The position numbers and the translations under genes were made by a program. Positions 1 through 12,545 of a stretch of DNA of 64,000 nt are shown here, one piece after another (position 1 is the first letter of the stretch; the number at the start of each line of letters is the position of its first letter). Origin of the DNA: Chaetoderma sp. LZ-2023a (Eukaryota > Mollusca > Caudofoveata > Chaetodermatida > Chaetodermatidae); NCBI GenBank assembly GCA_034401795.1, contig CM067366.1:86598464-86662463 (forward strand), in the 5' to 3' direction. Under the pieces are notes generated by a model. The model did not search any database. It saw nothing but the letters and a program-made list of their open reading frames with translations, and had not been told where the DNA came from.

Positions 1-200
1 ATGAAATGTCTAAAAGAAGATGAAAGAAAATGTTATTTTTGAAAATGTATCATTGGAAATGACTGGCGTAGTTGATTATCGAGCCAACGAATTCTCCATA
101 TCCCATTTTCAATGCCACCATACAGAAAACCCATTGAATATTTAGAAATTAATTTGACCGGAAGCTGCTGCTGCCATAGGCAGAATATATCAGAATTTAC
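1..200. repeat. Fragments of the two palindromic intron repeats
   Basis: 40-110 carries the ATGACTGG...TTATCGAGCCA core of the 'actggctc' palindrome. 133-192 carries the left arm of the 'ttgactgg' palindrome (TTGAATATTTAGAAATTAATTTGAC, interrupted by variants). Both are decayed copies of families found throughout the window. Confidence 0.5.
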
Positions 201-357
201 TTTTTCATTGAGTTGTCGGTGAAAGGGTTAAATGGACCACTCACGTGGTGGTTGTAGAAACGTTCATACGGTTTCCTATTACTGTCTGGAACCCCCAATC
301 CAAATAAATGCTGATGTATGATGATAGTGGATTGAGGTTGATTAGTTAACTGTATAT

Positions 358-438
358 GACCACCTACCTTATGGTGGACCACTAAAACATGTTTACAACG
401 TAAACACATTTTAGTGGTCCACCATTAGATAGGTGGTC
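358..438. repeat. 81-bp near-perfect palindrome
   Basis: Left arm from GACCACCTACC to GTTTAC and right arm from GTAAAC to GGTGGTC are reverse complements with only a few mismatches around a 3-nt centre. Related GGACCACT phrases occur at about 231 and 500, so it is part of a larger repeat. It could fold into a long hairpin. No coding sequence is visible in 200-980. Confidence 0.6.
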
Positions 439-610
439 CTTTAGAGGAAGCAACAGGATTATATGACATATGACGAGTTCTGGCAGTTCTTAACCTTAGT
501 GGACCACTTGAGTGATTGTTGGTTCTCAAAAACGTTTCTATGTGACTTTCAATAAGAATTAGCCTACGCAACGCAAAGGTTTGTATCAAATATAGTTTGT
601 TGAAAATTTC

Positions 611-614
<4 letters not shown>

Positions 615-653
<39 letters not shown>

Positions 654-681
654 GCACACACGCACACACACACACACACAC
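615..681. repeat. (CT)n(CA)n compound microsatellite
   Basis: About 13 CT units followed directly by about 20 CA units with occasional CG interruptions. Confidence 0.95.
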
Positions 682-1028
682 GAGCGCAACAATAATTAAA
701 ACAATCATACCATGCATAATCATATAGAGGCCTATGCCCATATGATGAACAGACACTGCATCACATATTGTAAAATTTTTTTAGAATATGTGCCAGTGCG
801 TACATGTGTGTATGTGTTGACAGCGAGTATGTGTGCGTGAGCTTGAAACTGTATATAAATGAGAAAACGTAACTGTAATATATGTTTGGTGCTTCCGAAG
901 CACCGGATCAGTAGGCCTACATGGTTTCGACTTCCGCATATCAATTCATTACAGTAACATTCGTAACCTGCATCTCCTATTATTATGCAAATTCACTGCA
1001 ATAATAAACACCACATCTCATGTTATAA

Positions 1029-2240
<1,212 letters not shown>

Positions 2241-2249
2241 GACCTTTGC

Positions 2250-2486
2250 AGTATATCCATCAGTCATATGACGTCATAATCAACTATACGTGATGTGTAT
2301 GATAATGTCATAATCAATTACACCATGAATGATGTCGACAAGTCATCATGAATGCGTAATTGATGCCGGACTATGCGTTGTTGTCCGAATTGTATGGCTT
2401 TACTGTTTAATAAAGATTATCTTGAATATTTTGAAATTAATTTGACTGGGCGCTGTTGTTGCCATAGGTTTCAAAATATTCAACAG
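2250..2486. repeat. Dispersed repeat with TGACGTCA sites, ending in a collapsed 'ttgactgg' palindrome
   Basis: 2260-2340 has ATGACGTCATAATC and CATGAATGATGTCGACAAG. 2421-2486 has one palindrome arm, a centre, and a shortened opposite arm. The same order of parts recurs at 42720-43144, which shows that the palindrome belongs to a longer repeat unit. Another TGACGTCACAATCAATTACG phrase lies at about 2775. Confidence 0.55.
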
Positions 2487-2493
2487 CTTACCC

Positions 2494-2629
<136 letters not shown>

Positions 2630-3173
2630 AGGTGAAACCCAGCTAGCTTAAACCTAATAACAAATCATGTAAAATCGTAATTTTAGGAACATGTTCTCTA
2701 CAATAAACCTATTAATATATCGTAATTTGAACATATCAACAATGAATTATAAATGCCTACAATCTATTGATATATGACGTCACAATCAATTACGTCATGT
2801 GTTGCAAAGTGTTGGTGTAGATTAAGCTGCTTAACTAGAGATTGGCAGGGAAAAACAAAAAAATGTATTCAACCATTCCTGAGGCTTTTAAATTTACAAA
2901 CCTATATGTTTATGGATTACATATCCATGGTAGTACCAGAGTACGCGGGCATCGAATTAGCCATCGCCTGGGGAGTAAAGGAAACAAATATTATTGACTG
3001 TAATAGAATTATCAAATAATAGAATTCTCACAGTAAAAACATAATTATAAACTTAGATGATAAAATAACTAGCCACGAGATATTACACACGGCGGCTGTT
3101 ACCGTTATACATGCGGCTGTTTTGGGTCTACTGGCGGCTGTTTTCGACCGCGGCTGTTATCGACTGTATTCGT

Positions 3174-4693
3174 TAGAAAGAAATCTTTAGCATTCTTAAC
3201 AAACTAAACCCTGCAAAAAGTGCTGGCTTGGAGGGTTTCAAGTGGAGTATTTTCAAACACTGCACATTAGCGCTACTAATACCCCTTAACCACATCTGTA
3301 ACTTATCTTTCACTCAAGGCATATTTCCATCAAAATTAAAAGCAGCACGAGTAACACCTATATACAAAGCAAAGGATTCATCTAATTTCACAAACTATAG
3401 ACCTGTCTCAATAGTTCCACTTTTCTCCAAATTAATGGAACGACTTATGCACAATTGGCTTATCAGCTACTTAGATAAAAAAGTCAATCCTCTATACATC
3501 ACAATACGGATTCCGTGAAAAACATTCAACAATGCTAGCACTAACTGAAATGACAGAAAAAATAATAGACTCAATTGAAAAGAAAAAGCACATAATAGGC
3601 TTTTTTTTTATCTTTCAAAAGCTTTCGACACTATCAATCATAAAATCCTACTAGAAAAACTTGCCTATTATGGAATCCGAGGAAGTGCACTCATCTGGTT
3701 TGAAAGCTATCTATGTGACAGAACACAATGTGTGCAATTCAATGCAACTTGCTCTGAAAATAGGAGACTAACTTACGGTGTCCCTCAGGGGTCCATCCTT
3801 GGCCCTCTGCTGTTCCTCTTGTATATGAACGATCTGCCTAACATATGCAAACATATGTCACTAATACTATTTGCTGATGACACCAATGCCTTTTGCTCTG
3901 ACGAAGACATAGCTACATTATATAAAAACGTAAATAAGGAAATGGAAGAAATTACCAACTGGTTTTCACTAAATAAATTATCACTAAATGTGGACAAAAC
4001 AAACTATATGTTATTTTCAAAATCTAGAGAATTAATAAATAAAGAGGTTCCAAAATTGTGCATTAGCAATAAGGAAATTTAAGTGGCACCATATGCAAAG
4101 TTCCTAGGAGTATATTTAGATAAAAACTTGACCTGGGCCAAACAAATCGAAACAGTTACTGCAAAAGTAGCAAGAGGAATAGGTGTCATCCAAAGACTAA
4201 AACCATATATGACACAGGCCACGGTTAAAATACTGTACAGCACCTTGATCCTCCCGCACATCAATTACTGCAATGCTGTTTGGACTAACACCTACAAAAA
4301 CAGAATATCCAAAATTCAAAGTCTAAAAAAAAAAGCATCAAACTATTTTCTAGGCCAGCAGAGGGCCAAAACATGTTCAAAGCAGAAAAATTACTTAAGC
4401 TCACTGACATAGGAAAATCTCAAATGCTAACTATTGTCAAAGACTTCCACCACGACACTTTACTCGAATCAATAGCCCCCTTCTTTATAAACAATATTAA
4501 CATCCACCAACATAACACTAGAAGCAGACATAAACTACATGAGCAATACACACAGACAGACATAGGAAAACACCGAATATCATTTGCAGCCACTAAACTA
4601 TGGAACAACACAAAACAGAAAACACGTGAGAAAATTCTATCAACAAAATTGTGCAAGAAAACAATAAAAAACTACTTGATTAACACATACTAG
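3174..4693 (+). pseudogene. LINE reverse transcriptase fragment, decayed (Jockey/CR1-like)
   Basis: A 5'-truncated non-LTR retrotransposon ORF broken into several frames. In order: an RT entry segment with FTNYRPVSIVPLFSKLMERL (about 3390-3450), a frame change and an 8-T run near 3601, then YGVPQGSILGPLLFLLYMNDL (about 3777-3837), the catalytic FADDT (about 3869), a stop at 4080-4082, YAKFLGVYLDKNLTW (about 4092), and a final HNTRSRHKL...LWN segment ending at 4693. NYRPVS, PQGSxLGPLLF and FADD are classic LINE RT motifs. The endonuclease domain and most of the 5' half are missing. It is dead. The Jockey/CR1 placement is by motif memory. Confidence 0.85.
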
Positions 4694-4973
4694 TATTATC
4701 TAACTCATGCAGTACAGCTAAAAAATGGCCTGACTCGTCTACAAAACAAAGTGAAAAATGCTGTTTTATACTCGTGCATAATTGGATCCTAAGACATTGC
4801 TGTCTAATAGCACAGCGATGTATATCGGTCCAAATAATTTTATAGTATTTGACAGAAAATTTGTTCTATCTATATAACATGCTTCTTTCCTTGTTTTGAA
4901 AAAACTATTGACCTGCTACTAATACTGATGCTACTTCTGCTGCTACTACTGCTACTAGCACTACCACTACATG

Positions 4974-5034
<61 letters not shown>
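4974..5034. repeat. (ACT)n trinucleotide repeat
   Basis: About 20 ACT units, preceded by degenerate CTACTNCTG units from about 4927. Confidence 0.95.
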
Positions 5035-5035
<1 letters not shown>

Positions 5036-5373
5036 GAATTATGACCAGATGATTCCACTTGCTATTATATCCAATAATAATTTCAATTACCATAGTAACA
5101 AACTACAGGACGAGCAGGAGAATGAGCACCCCTCCCCTCCCCTCCACCACCCCCCCCCCCCTTCCCTTGTCCATGGATGCTCCCCATTAGCCAGCATCCT
5201 GTAAACAGTATATCATCATTATAAGTAAAAGTACCCTCCCCCAAAAATATATAAATGTTTATTGTTGTATCTATAATCATAGACATCCATGTATATTATT
5301 GAACTTGACTATGTTCTGTGCTTGTCTGTTACGTAACTGTCTTGTCCTTATTTACCACCCATATGTATCGCAA

Positions 5374-5383
5374 AATAATAATA

Positions 5384-5441
<58 letters not shown>
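5374..5441. repeat. (AAT)n trinucleotide repeat
   Basis: About 22 AAT units with one AGT interruption near 5386. Confidence 0.95.
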
Positions 5442-5442
<1 letters not shown>

Positions 5443-5559
5443 CCAAGTGACTAACTCTTTCACACACCCTGCTGTTACAGTATTATATGTTGGTTTGCAG
5501 ACTGAGAGAGGCCCACTCATGGAGTTTTTCTTTCCATTGTAATGACTGACAAGATAATT

Positions 5560-5650
5560 GAACCGGTGGTGAACTCTGGGGTTGGGGGGGGGGGTGGAGT
5601 GGGGTGTGTGGGTGTGGGAGGGTGCTGGGTGTGTGGGGAGGGGTCTGCTC
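5560..5650. repeat. G-rich low-complexity tract
   Basis: GT/GGG-rich stretch with a run of ten G at 5583-5592 and many GGG blocks. It could form a G-quadruplex on the plus strand. No gene is visible. Confidence 0.6.
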
Positions 5651-5887
5651 TTGAACCGTGGATTGACATCTTTCCTTTTTGAAATTTAAACTGTTTATGT
5701 GGATCAAGGGTCAAAGGGTTAATTAGGAAGTAGTAAATGTAATGTCTGAATTTATAATTGTTTGTGCAAGTACTGTCTTGTCTAATTTATATATACCCGA
5801 AAAACTCTGCAATCAATTTGACATTAATTAATTTAATCCTACTCAGTCAGAGCAAATTTCGTGTATTCGTGTATTTAAGACTGTGTT

Positions 5888-6100
5888 ATATTGACATTTT
5901 GAAGAATCGTTCGTACCCTACAGAATAGGGGTGAGCCCATCGAGGCTGGATTTCGACATACAGATACAGATACCTGTATATATGTGTGTAAGGTGTCCGC
6001 CATAACAATAGGCACTGCCGTGGGCGGACAACCTGGTATGATTCGTGAATACGTTTATCTTGGAATTATTGAATAAATAAACTTGAATCTTGAGTAATCT
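5888..6100 (+). other. Possible LINE 3' tail or upstream transcript end
   Basis: Ends with GAATAAATAAACTTGAATC, which contains a polyadenylation signal (AATAAA) and resembles the short-repeat tails of LINE elements. It lies 150 bases before the hydrolase gene, so it may also be the 3' end of an upstream transcript. No ORF is attached. Confidence 0.3.
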
Positions 6101-6180
6101 AGCAAGTATAGACGAAATCTATGCGCACAATATCATGAGCCAGAGAATCGGTAGTGAGTAAATAAGGAATCGGCTATTAT

Positions 6181-6251
6181 TTTTTCCGACCAATCAAAAC
6201 GTGAATTGTCATAGACAGCATTTTACATTTTTACGGGCGTGAAGAGAAAAA
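6181..6251 (+). promoter_or_regulatory. UCHL3: Likely proximal promoter and 5' UTR of the UCHL3-like gene
   Basis: The 70 bases before the start codon contain a CCAATCA box at 6190-6196 followed by a T-rich stretch and GAAGAGAAAAA directly before the ATG. No TATA box is visible at a normal distance. A CCAAT box without TATA fits a housekeeping-type promoter, but the transcription start cannot be placed from sequence alone, so the promoter and 5' UTR share this interval. Confidence 0.4.
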
Positions 6252-6293
6252 ATGTCGTCTCAACGTTGGGTTCCACTTGAATCAAATCCTGAT
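6252..6293 (+). CDS. UCHL3: UCHL3-like ubiquitin C-terminal hydrolase, exon 1
   Basis: Encodes MSSQRWVPLESNPD, the family's N-terminal signature (QRWxPLExNP). The product is a cysteine peptidase of family C12, which removes small adducts from the C-terminus of ubiquitin or NEDD8 in the cytosol. The ATG at 6252 is the only start that gives this N-terminus. The exon ends in phase 0 at a strong donor, GAT/GTAAGT. Intron 1 is only 118 nt. Confidence 0.9.
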
Positions 6294-6411
6294 GTAAGTT
6301 AATTATTGGCTTTTTTAATTGACATCGAATGTAATGATTGTAAAACCAATCTATGTATATTTTTACATTGCTAGCGGACATATTTAATGCGATCTTGTTT
6401 TCATTTTGCAG

Positions 6412-6423
6412 GTTTTAAACAAG
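6412..6423 (+). CDS. UCHL3: UCHL3-like gene, 12-nt microexon 2
   Basis: Twelve bases encoding V-L-N-K, bounded by TTTTGCAG and GTAAGC. They are required by alignment: with them, exon 1 plus exon 3 reads NPD-VLNK-YAQGLG, which matches vertebrate UCHL3 residue for residue in length over this segment. Without them four residues are missing. Both junctions are phase 0, so skipping would delete four residues without changing the frame. Confidence 0.85.
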
Positions 6424-8908
6424 GTAAGCCAACCTGCTCATTATGCTGTCTGCTAATATCGGTAAGAGGTAAGAACGGTAACTCTACCATGTCTACACTA
6501 CAGTGACTACTCATCTACTGTCCATAAAAAAACCCATTGGCTTATCCACTAGATTGGTTCATGCCTACTTTACCATAATTATTAGTTCACCATGCCAGAC
6601 TGGACAGTAATGGACATCCAGAATTTGCTACCGTTTCAGATTTTAACCGTTTGAACATGAAAGGCTGGAAATTTGGCATCGGTGAGAAAGTCCATATGAT
6701 CATATCAGTTAGGGAAATTTCAGCATTAAGAAATGTTTCCTGATTCAGAAACTTATTCAGGCCATGTGATGGTGCTGGTAGAGCGAGTTCCTCCTCCGGT
6801 TCGTGCACAGACACTACACTAGACCACACAACAATATTCAGGCAAAGGGCTTGAAGGCAGGATGTGTCTGTCTGGGAACTGATTTGGGTGGGTAGGTGTG
6901 TGGTTTCTTGGCACAAGGTCGGGTGTACTCATCCCTCAGCGCTGCCAATCACTGCTTTTCTGTACTAATGTTGACACCCATAACCATACATGTATGTGCA
7001 TGATACTGTATTGAAATATACTGTAATAGTTGTATGTATGTACTAGACTATTGAATGCTGATTAGCCAAAGCTGGCAAAAAAGCAATAAATATTGTTATG
7101 GTTCTGTTATGATGGTTTCCGAATTCAGATATGGGTTTCTGGATTTGAATACCACGAAAGTTTTTAACAATTTCCACATTTATTGATCAATCAACGTAAG
7201 ATATGCTCTGTGTGTGTTAGATGTCTTATATATGAGTAGAATAAAGAAAAATTATATTTAAAACCAATATGGACATGAGAAATACTCTGAATACAGTGAC
7301 TGATAGGTTTGTAATGAATGAGTCCCCGGGGACTCGGGGTAGCTAGGTGAATGGTCCGTGAGAAATTTAATGGGTTTTCTACGGAGTGACACGGGCAGTG
7401 AGCCACTCATTCTGCTATCCCAGAATATGCTTCAATTTCTTCTTAGAAAATTAATCTATAGCAGATGACAACAATACATGTGAAATTATTTATATTTCGC
7501 GCGCATTATAAATATCAAATTATTGCCTCAGAGTATGAGTTTCCTATGCTAACTTGTCTGATTAATACAAACTTATGGATTGTTTGTTGCCTGACAAGGA
7601 AACGAAAATTTCATTTAAAATTTCTGCTTCCTGACTCAAATTTGCAATGTGTACTCTTGTTTTAACCAGACACTAAAACTTGAGTCTATCCTGATTCGTC
7701 TGCAGGTTTGAGGGTATTGTAGAATGGTTAGACTCCACCTTTGTTCCAGCTTTAGGTACGGACTACGGAGTATTCAACCTTTTGTTATTTTGTGACATGA
7801 AAAGAGGATGGGAAGTTAAAATTTGTTTGCCTGTATACTACAATCATAATAGAACAATAAACATTCTGGTCTGTAAATTTTGATCATGTCCGGGTTACAA
7901 ATAAATCTCAGATCGACTGCATACATAAATTTCTGGGAATCTTATCGCGATTGTACAATTATGTGTCTCAGAATACATTTTCTTCGTGAATTAAAAATAT
8001 TAATTATCAATTTCATTTAGACATACTGTTTACAAATACAGATTTTCAATAAACCTTTCCCATATTAGCATATTTTGGGAAAATACTTTCCTGGAATGCA
8101 TCGCGCATACCACTTCTGGCTGGTTACTGTGATAGCCGACACGCAAACAGCATTACTTTACTATGAGAATCAGATACGGTGCACTTTAAGCAGTGCATAT
8201 GAAAAACTATGTTCATAATATTATTGAAGTCGTACATCATTGGAAAGCTAAGCCAATTTTCTATACATTTCTCAGGCCTGGAAATAACTTTTTCAACAAT
8301 ATCCAACACTGTCAAGCACCAGCTATAGTAATGGACATCCAGAATTTGCTGCCTGTCGACACTGTTCTACTTCACAGTGTTCGTTATTTGAACCTATTAG
8401 AAACATGTCAAAAAGCAACTAAATCATGTCATAATGATCGTGATACACCTTAGGTAAATGAGTATTTTATGGCTTTGTCACCACTTGTATGTAGACTCTT
8501 TCGTTGCACACTGCAACTAGTGGGACTGTTTAAATCTGTACCTGACAAAATGTCAGGAACCGTTAAGACTGTGCCTGACATTTGATAGTTTGGTGTCTGA
8601 CAATGTCCTTGACAGGCACCTTATTTCCAGGCTTGTTTCTGTATTAGTTTTTATAGTTTTTGTTAAAATATCCCCTGTTGTCCACTTAATTTAATGAATT
8701 TAAGACAAATAGTGCATTTTCTATACGCAAATAACTCAGTGAAAACGTTACAAAAATATACAAAATAATGCATTAATGTTTCGGCAATTGGATCCGCTTT
8801 CCAGTGATATATCATTTAAATAATATGAGCTTAGTTTATCATAGGAACATTTTAGATTGCGGTGTATTTTAGTGCAAAAGTAACTAAATGCGGGTCAGCG
8901 GCTTGTTT

Positions 8909-8922
8909 GGGGGGGGGGGGGG
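8909..8922. repeat. Run of 14 G
   Basis: Homopolymer in intron 2; its length is likely unreliable in sequencing. Confidence 0.95.
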
Positions 8923-9559
8923 AGCCTATACCAGCCAGCAGTTTTGCTCTGAGCATTGATTTAGGGAAATCCTGGCATAATGACGTCAATGTGGGAAAGG
9001 CATATTAATGATTACTAATTTTTTTGCTTGGTCCTCGGGACCAAGCTAGGGTGAGTGCTGTGTCCTTTTCATTTTATGAGTAAAAAACTTGGGTTGCATA
9101 CCTATCCATATCACTGTGAACAGGTGGCCATAACCTTTAATGATGACTACTGAGAACGATATATGCAAAAAAAAATGTGGATTTCCGTTGATGTATTAGC
9201 TATATATAAGTGCTGGTACCTATCCAAAACGTAAAAAAACCTTCAAATCTCTGAATTGAACTCCCAATTAAGAAAACAAATTTAAGTTTTCCAACTTGAG
9301 TGTCTGAATTCAACAACATTGCCTTGCCTTTAAGATGACTACTGAAAAAAAATTCGTCTGATGAATCAGTTTTAGCCGAGTGCTGACACCTATCCAAAAC
9401 AAAAAAACGCAGTTTTAAAAAATTCGGAAATGGGGTGTATCTGATTTCGGAAAGTTTTCTGAATTCTGAGATTTCCCGAACTGATATATGTGAAAGGCCA
9501 GATTTCCGGCTCTGGACCTACCTGTGGTTATGGGCTGACGTCATTAAAAAATTAAGCAT

Positions 9560-9647
9560 ACACACATGGAGGCCCGTACACACATGGAGGCCCGTACACA
9601 CATGGATGCCTGTACACACATGGGAGCTCCATACACACATGGAGGCC
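9560..9647. repeat. 18-bp VNTR
   Basis: Five tandem units of ACACACATGGAGGCCCGT: the first two are perfect, the third and fourth vary, and the fifth is partial. Confidence 0.9.
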
Positions 9648-10160
9648 GGCTTGCCGACGTTTCGGCATTATACACAATCGTCGGTCGATATGGTGGTTCC
9701 GGATCATCGACAGTTTCGGATCACTATCTTAATGATCAATCAAGTTCATTGTAAGTTGGCTTTGATTTACTATCGTTCTATGTTTGCCAGTAACTTCTAT
9801 TTATAAACAGACATATTTAGTTCTAATTTCATTAATGGGATAGTATACCATGTGAGAAAACCTCAGTTGTGATCGTGTTTCAGCAAAATTAGTTTTTATT
9901 CCCCAGAGCTCTATCTACCCTGACAAACTTAAAATTCATCAAAAGTTTCTTGTCCGGACATAATTTTGAAAGAGTTTTGAACAGAATTGAACTTGCAATT
10001 GTAAACCTTTATCAGTGGATATATTAATGGGCGATGGCAGTGTCAGATTTCATTCTTTCCCAAAATATTGTCCATTACAATGAATGTTATGTCAGCTCAT
10101 GGTTTGTGTACCTGAAGTGTTTGGATCCGTGGGAATATGCTATCTTCTGATAGCTCTTGT

Positions 10161-10338
10161 TTAACCCTTTGACGCTCAAATTTGTTTTGAAAATTTAATA
10201 CTTGAATGACTGGCTTGGGTATCGAGCCAGTTATTCCAGTGGTAAATTTTTAAAACGTTTTCTCTTGGTCTGCAAATGGACATTTCTCAACATCGCTGTA
10301 GAAGCCATTTTTGGCTGATATAAGTGTTAAAGGGTTAC
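10161..10338. repeat. 'actggctc' palindromic repeat (intron 2 copy)
   Basis: Begins TTAACCCTTTGACGCTC and ends GTGTTAAAGGGTTA, so the outermost bases are inverted around a TTAA-like edge. The middle is an imperfect palindrome (ATGACTGGCTTGG / CGAGCCAGTTAT), followed by the right-arm phrase TTGGTCTGCAAATGGACATT. It looks like a non-autonomous TIR element. Confidence 0.65.
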
Positions 10339-10726
10339 TGATCTTGCCTGCAAAAAACAGCCACGTTGGTCTTGTCCATGTAATTGTGTTTCTACGAAAT
10401 CGCTTAGTGTTTGCTTTTGAAAAAATGTAAAATTTGATATTTAGCATTCATAAACCTAGAAATAAGAATGTAGCGTAAATTCACTTGAAAGTTTGATGAA
10501 TGGATGAGATAAAACCACACTTGGAAGCGATATTCACTAGCATTAGCTCCCATAAATCATCAATAGAGACTGAAAAGAGAGAACTGGACTGTGACTGCAT
10601 GTTTTCTGGTGAAGGATGTAGGGAAAGTTCAGCTTGCAGCATCCGGTTGTGTGCATGTTACGTTATGGTGAAAGGCATAAAATTGTTATAATCTACTGCG
10701 ATTAATTTTGGCGATTATTGTTGTAG

Positions 10727-10855
10727 TATGCTCAAGGACTTGGTGTACCGGCAGAATGGCAGTTTGCAGATATATATGGGCTAGATGAGGGTCTGCTCGC
10801 GATGGTTCCTAAGCCTATAGCTGCCGTTATGATGCTGTACCCTTGCTCTAATGAG
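10727..10855 (+). CDS. UCHL3: UCHL3-like gene, exon 3
   Basis: 43 codons, phase 0 at both ends, with acceptor TTGTTGTAG and donor GAG/GTAAGT. The translation contains WQFADIYGLD and MVPKPIAAVMMLYP, matching the conserved family segments WQFVDVYG and MVPRPVxAVLLLFP. This is the N-terminal half of the hydrolase fold before the active-site Gln and Cys. The next 15 kb of intron 3 hold the compound DIRS/Polinton-like element. Confidence 0.95.
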
Positions 10856-10909
10856 GTAAGTGATTTTTTTTTTAGATCCTGAGCATACGATCTCAAATGT
10901 AATGGACCT

Positions 10910-11783
10910 TTCTCCTTCGATCAATACTTACCATTACATTACTCATTGATGATACAGCTATCCTGATAGCTGGCTCTAGGAATCTAGATTTAGTAAGCTT
11001 CGGGTACCTGGTTCCTAACAACCGGGTACCCGCCTGCCAGAGACACACATTCTTGTTTGCATAGCAACAAGAGGATACATTGCTATTTTGCGTGGAGAAA
11101 TCTTAGTTTTCTTTGTTTTTCTGTGTGCCTATTTGCTGTTTCGTTTCTGGAATTACTGGATTTACTATGGAAGGTGCCTCTGATTCTCAGGTCGTATTCT
11201 TTCATGTTATTTATCTAGCTATATGGAGACTTATGTCTCTGAAATTTCATCTGTGTTGCATGTCCCATTTTCTGACCACGGAACTGGGACGTGTGGTTAC
11301 AACGAAATATGCCAGATAAGAGCACTTCCTTTAAATCCCAACGGCGATCGGGCAGTAATATGAAACTAGGCGATGGCTTACAGTTTTTTAACACTAAAAT
11401 CGGCTTACCTCATTCAACCGTATGGTCCGAGCGGGTGATGTCACACCCTTTTATTTCTCGGGTTATTTGGTGAAGGAAATGTTTCATTAATTCGCGCATC
11501 TTATTCATGGTGCTGCGTGCGTTTATGTGCCAGAAACTTTTGAATTATGTCAAGTTTTGCATGTGATGATTTCAAAATTCTTGATTAAGATGTGTGTTCT
11601 GCGGTTTTACCGTATTCTACAACAGTAATGTTAAATCATTTTGTTGTTCCTTCATGTATCGTTTGGCTTTCGTTTGAGTAGTATAATTTTGAAATTAATT
11701 TTGAAATATACCGCAAAGGCTTCCGATATGGTTCCGATATGGTTCCTGGTTCCGTGTTTATACATCCTTCAGGATCAATTTAT
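10910..11783 (+). repeat. Left DIRS-type arm (inverted terminal repeat plus 5' leader)
   Basis: The first ~150 bases are the inverted terminal repeat, with an internal hairpin GCTATCCTGATAGC at about 10958 and a GGTACC...GGTACC pair near 11005-11029. The rest matches the 5' untranslated leader of the intact DIRS element at 29734. The match stops at TTTATGGC (about 11783), where the reference element starts its gag region, and a truncated integrase gene begins on the other strand. Confidence 0.75.
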
Positions 11784-12534
11784 GGCAACCCTCTCACCCA
11801 TACTCTAGAACGTTCACTCGCCTCGCCTAACTGCCACACCGTGTTTCCGCATGAGGGCTGCAGTCTCCCCTCTGAACTCCTTACCCTCATCCACCTGCAA
11901 CAATTCTGGCCACTGGAGGGGATTTTCCGAAGCCTCGTAGACACCCTGGAATGCCTGGGCCACCTGGCCAGCTGACTTGTCTGTGAGCGGTACTGACGCC
12001 TTGTACCTGCTGGAAACATCGACGAGGGTGAAGGCATACTTGTAGGTCTTACGACCAACCGAGTCATGTGGAAGGAATAGAACATCTGCCTGGTGAACTC
12101 TGTTCGGGACAGTTTCCTCGAAATGGGCATGCCTGATGTGCCATGGGCGAGGTCTGTATATCTGCCACATCGCCTGGCGGCTGAGCCACTGGCTAACTCT
12201 CTCCAATGTGAAGTTGTGGCCCTTGCGACGTGCAGCCTCGAGTAGTTGAGGGGGCTCATTGTAATATCCACCAGGCTGATAGTAGAGTTCCTCAAGAAAG
12301 ACGGTTGATAAACTCCCGGATTTCATCATTGATGTCCACTCCCATCCTGTCATGCACGGCCTGGGTGAACTCTAAACAGACGAACAGATGGCCGTCATTC
12401 ATTCAACCATCACTGAAGACCTCAAACACCTCCGTACACTGGCATCTAATCTCTGCTGGATCCTCACTGAACAGTAGTTTATCGACCAACCCTCGGAAGT
12501 TAAGGGACTTGACCAGGTCGTACAGAGACGCCAT
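11784..12534 (-). pseudogene. Polinton-type DDE integrase, broken and truncated
   Basis: The start codon is at 12534 on the minus strand. After about 45 codons the frame stops, and the catalytic core continues in another frame (12353-11814). The core shows VHQADVLFLP (first Asp), YKYAFTLVDVSSRYK (second Asp region) and LLQVDEGKEF (third acidic region), the pattern of the retroviral-type integrase of Polinton/Maverick elements. The C-terminal part is missing: the frame ends near 11814 and the similarity stops where the DIRS-type arm begins. The Tc1-like element is inserted 11 bases upstream of the start, in the TATA-like box. It is clearly non-functional. Confidence 0.8.
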
Positions 12535-12545
12535 CCTTATATATA

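Larger units (their letters stand above)
6424..10726 (+). other. Intron 2 of the UCHL3-like gene
   Basis: 4.3 kb with no coding sequence I can support. It contains a short dispersed repeat in opposite orientations (about 6660-6750 and 9430-9505), a repeated phrase ATGGACATCCAGAATTTGCT at 6611 and 8331, a run of 14 G (8909-8922), an 18-bp VNTR (9560-9647) and a palindromic repeat (10161-10338). Confidence 0.7.

Noticed and set aside
4870-5093. Poly-Ser and poly-Val frames
   Set aside because: Translation of the (ACT)n repeat.
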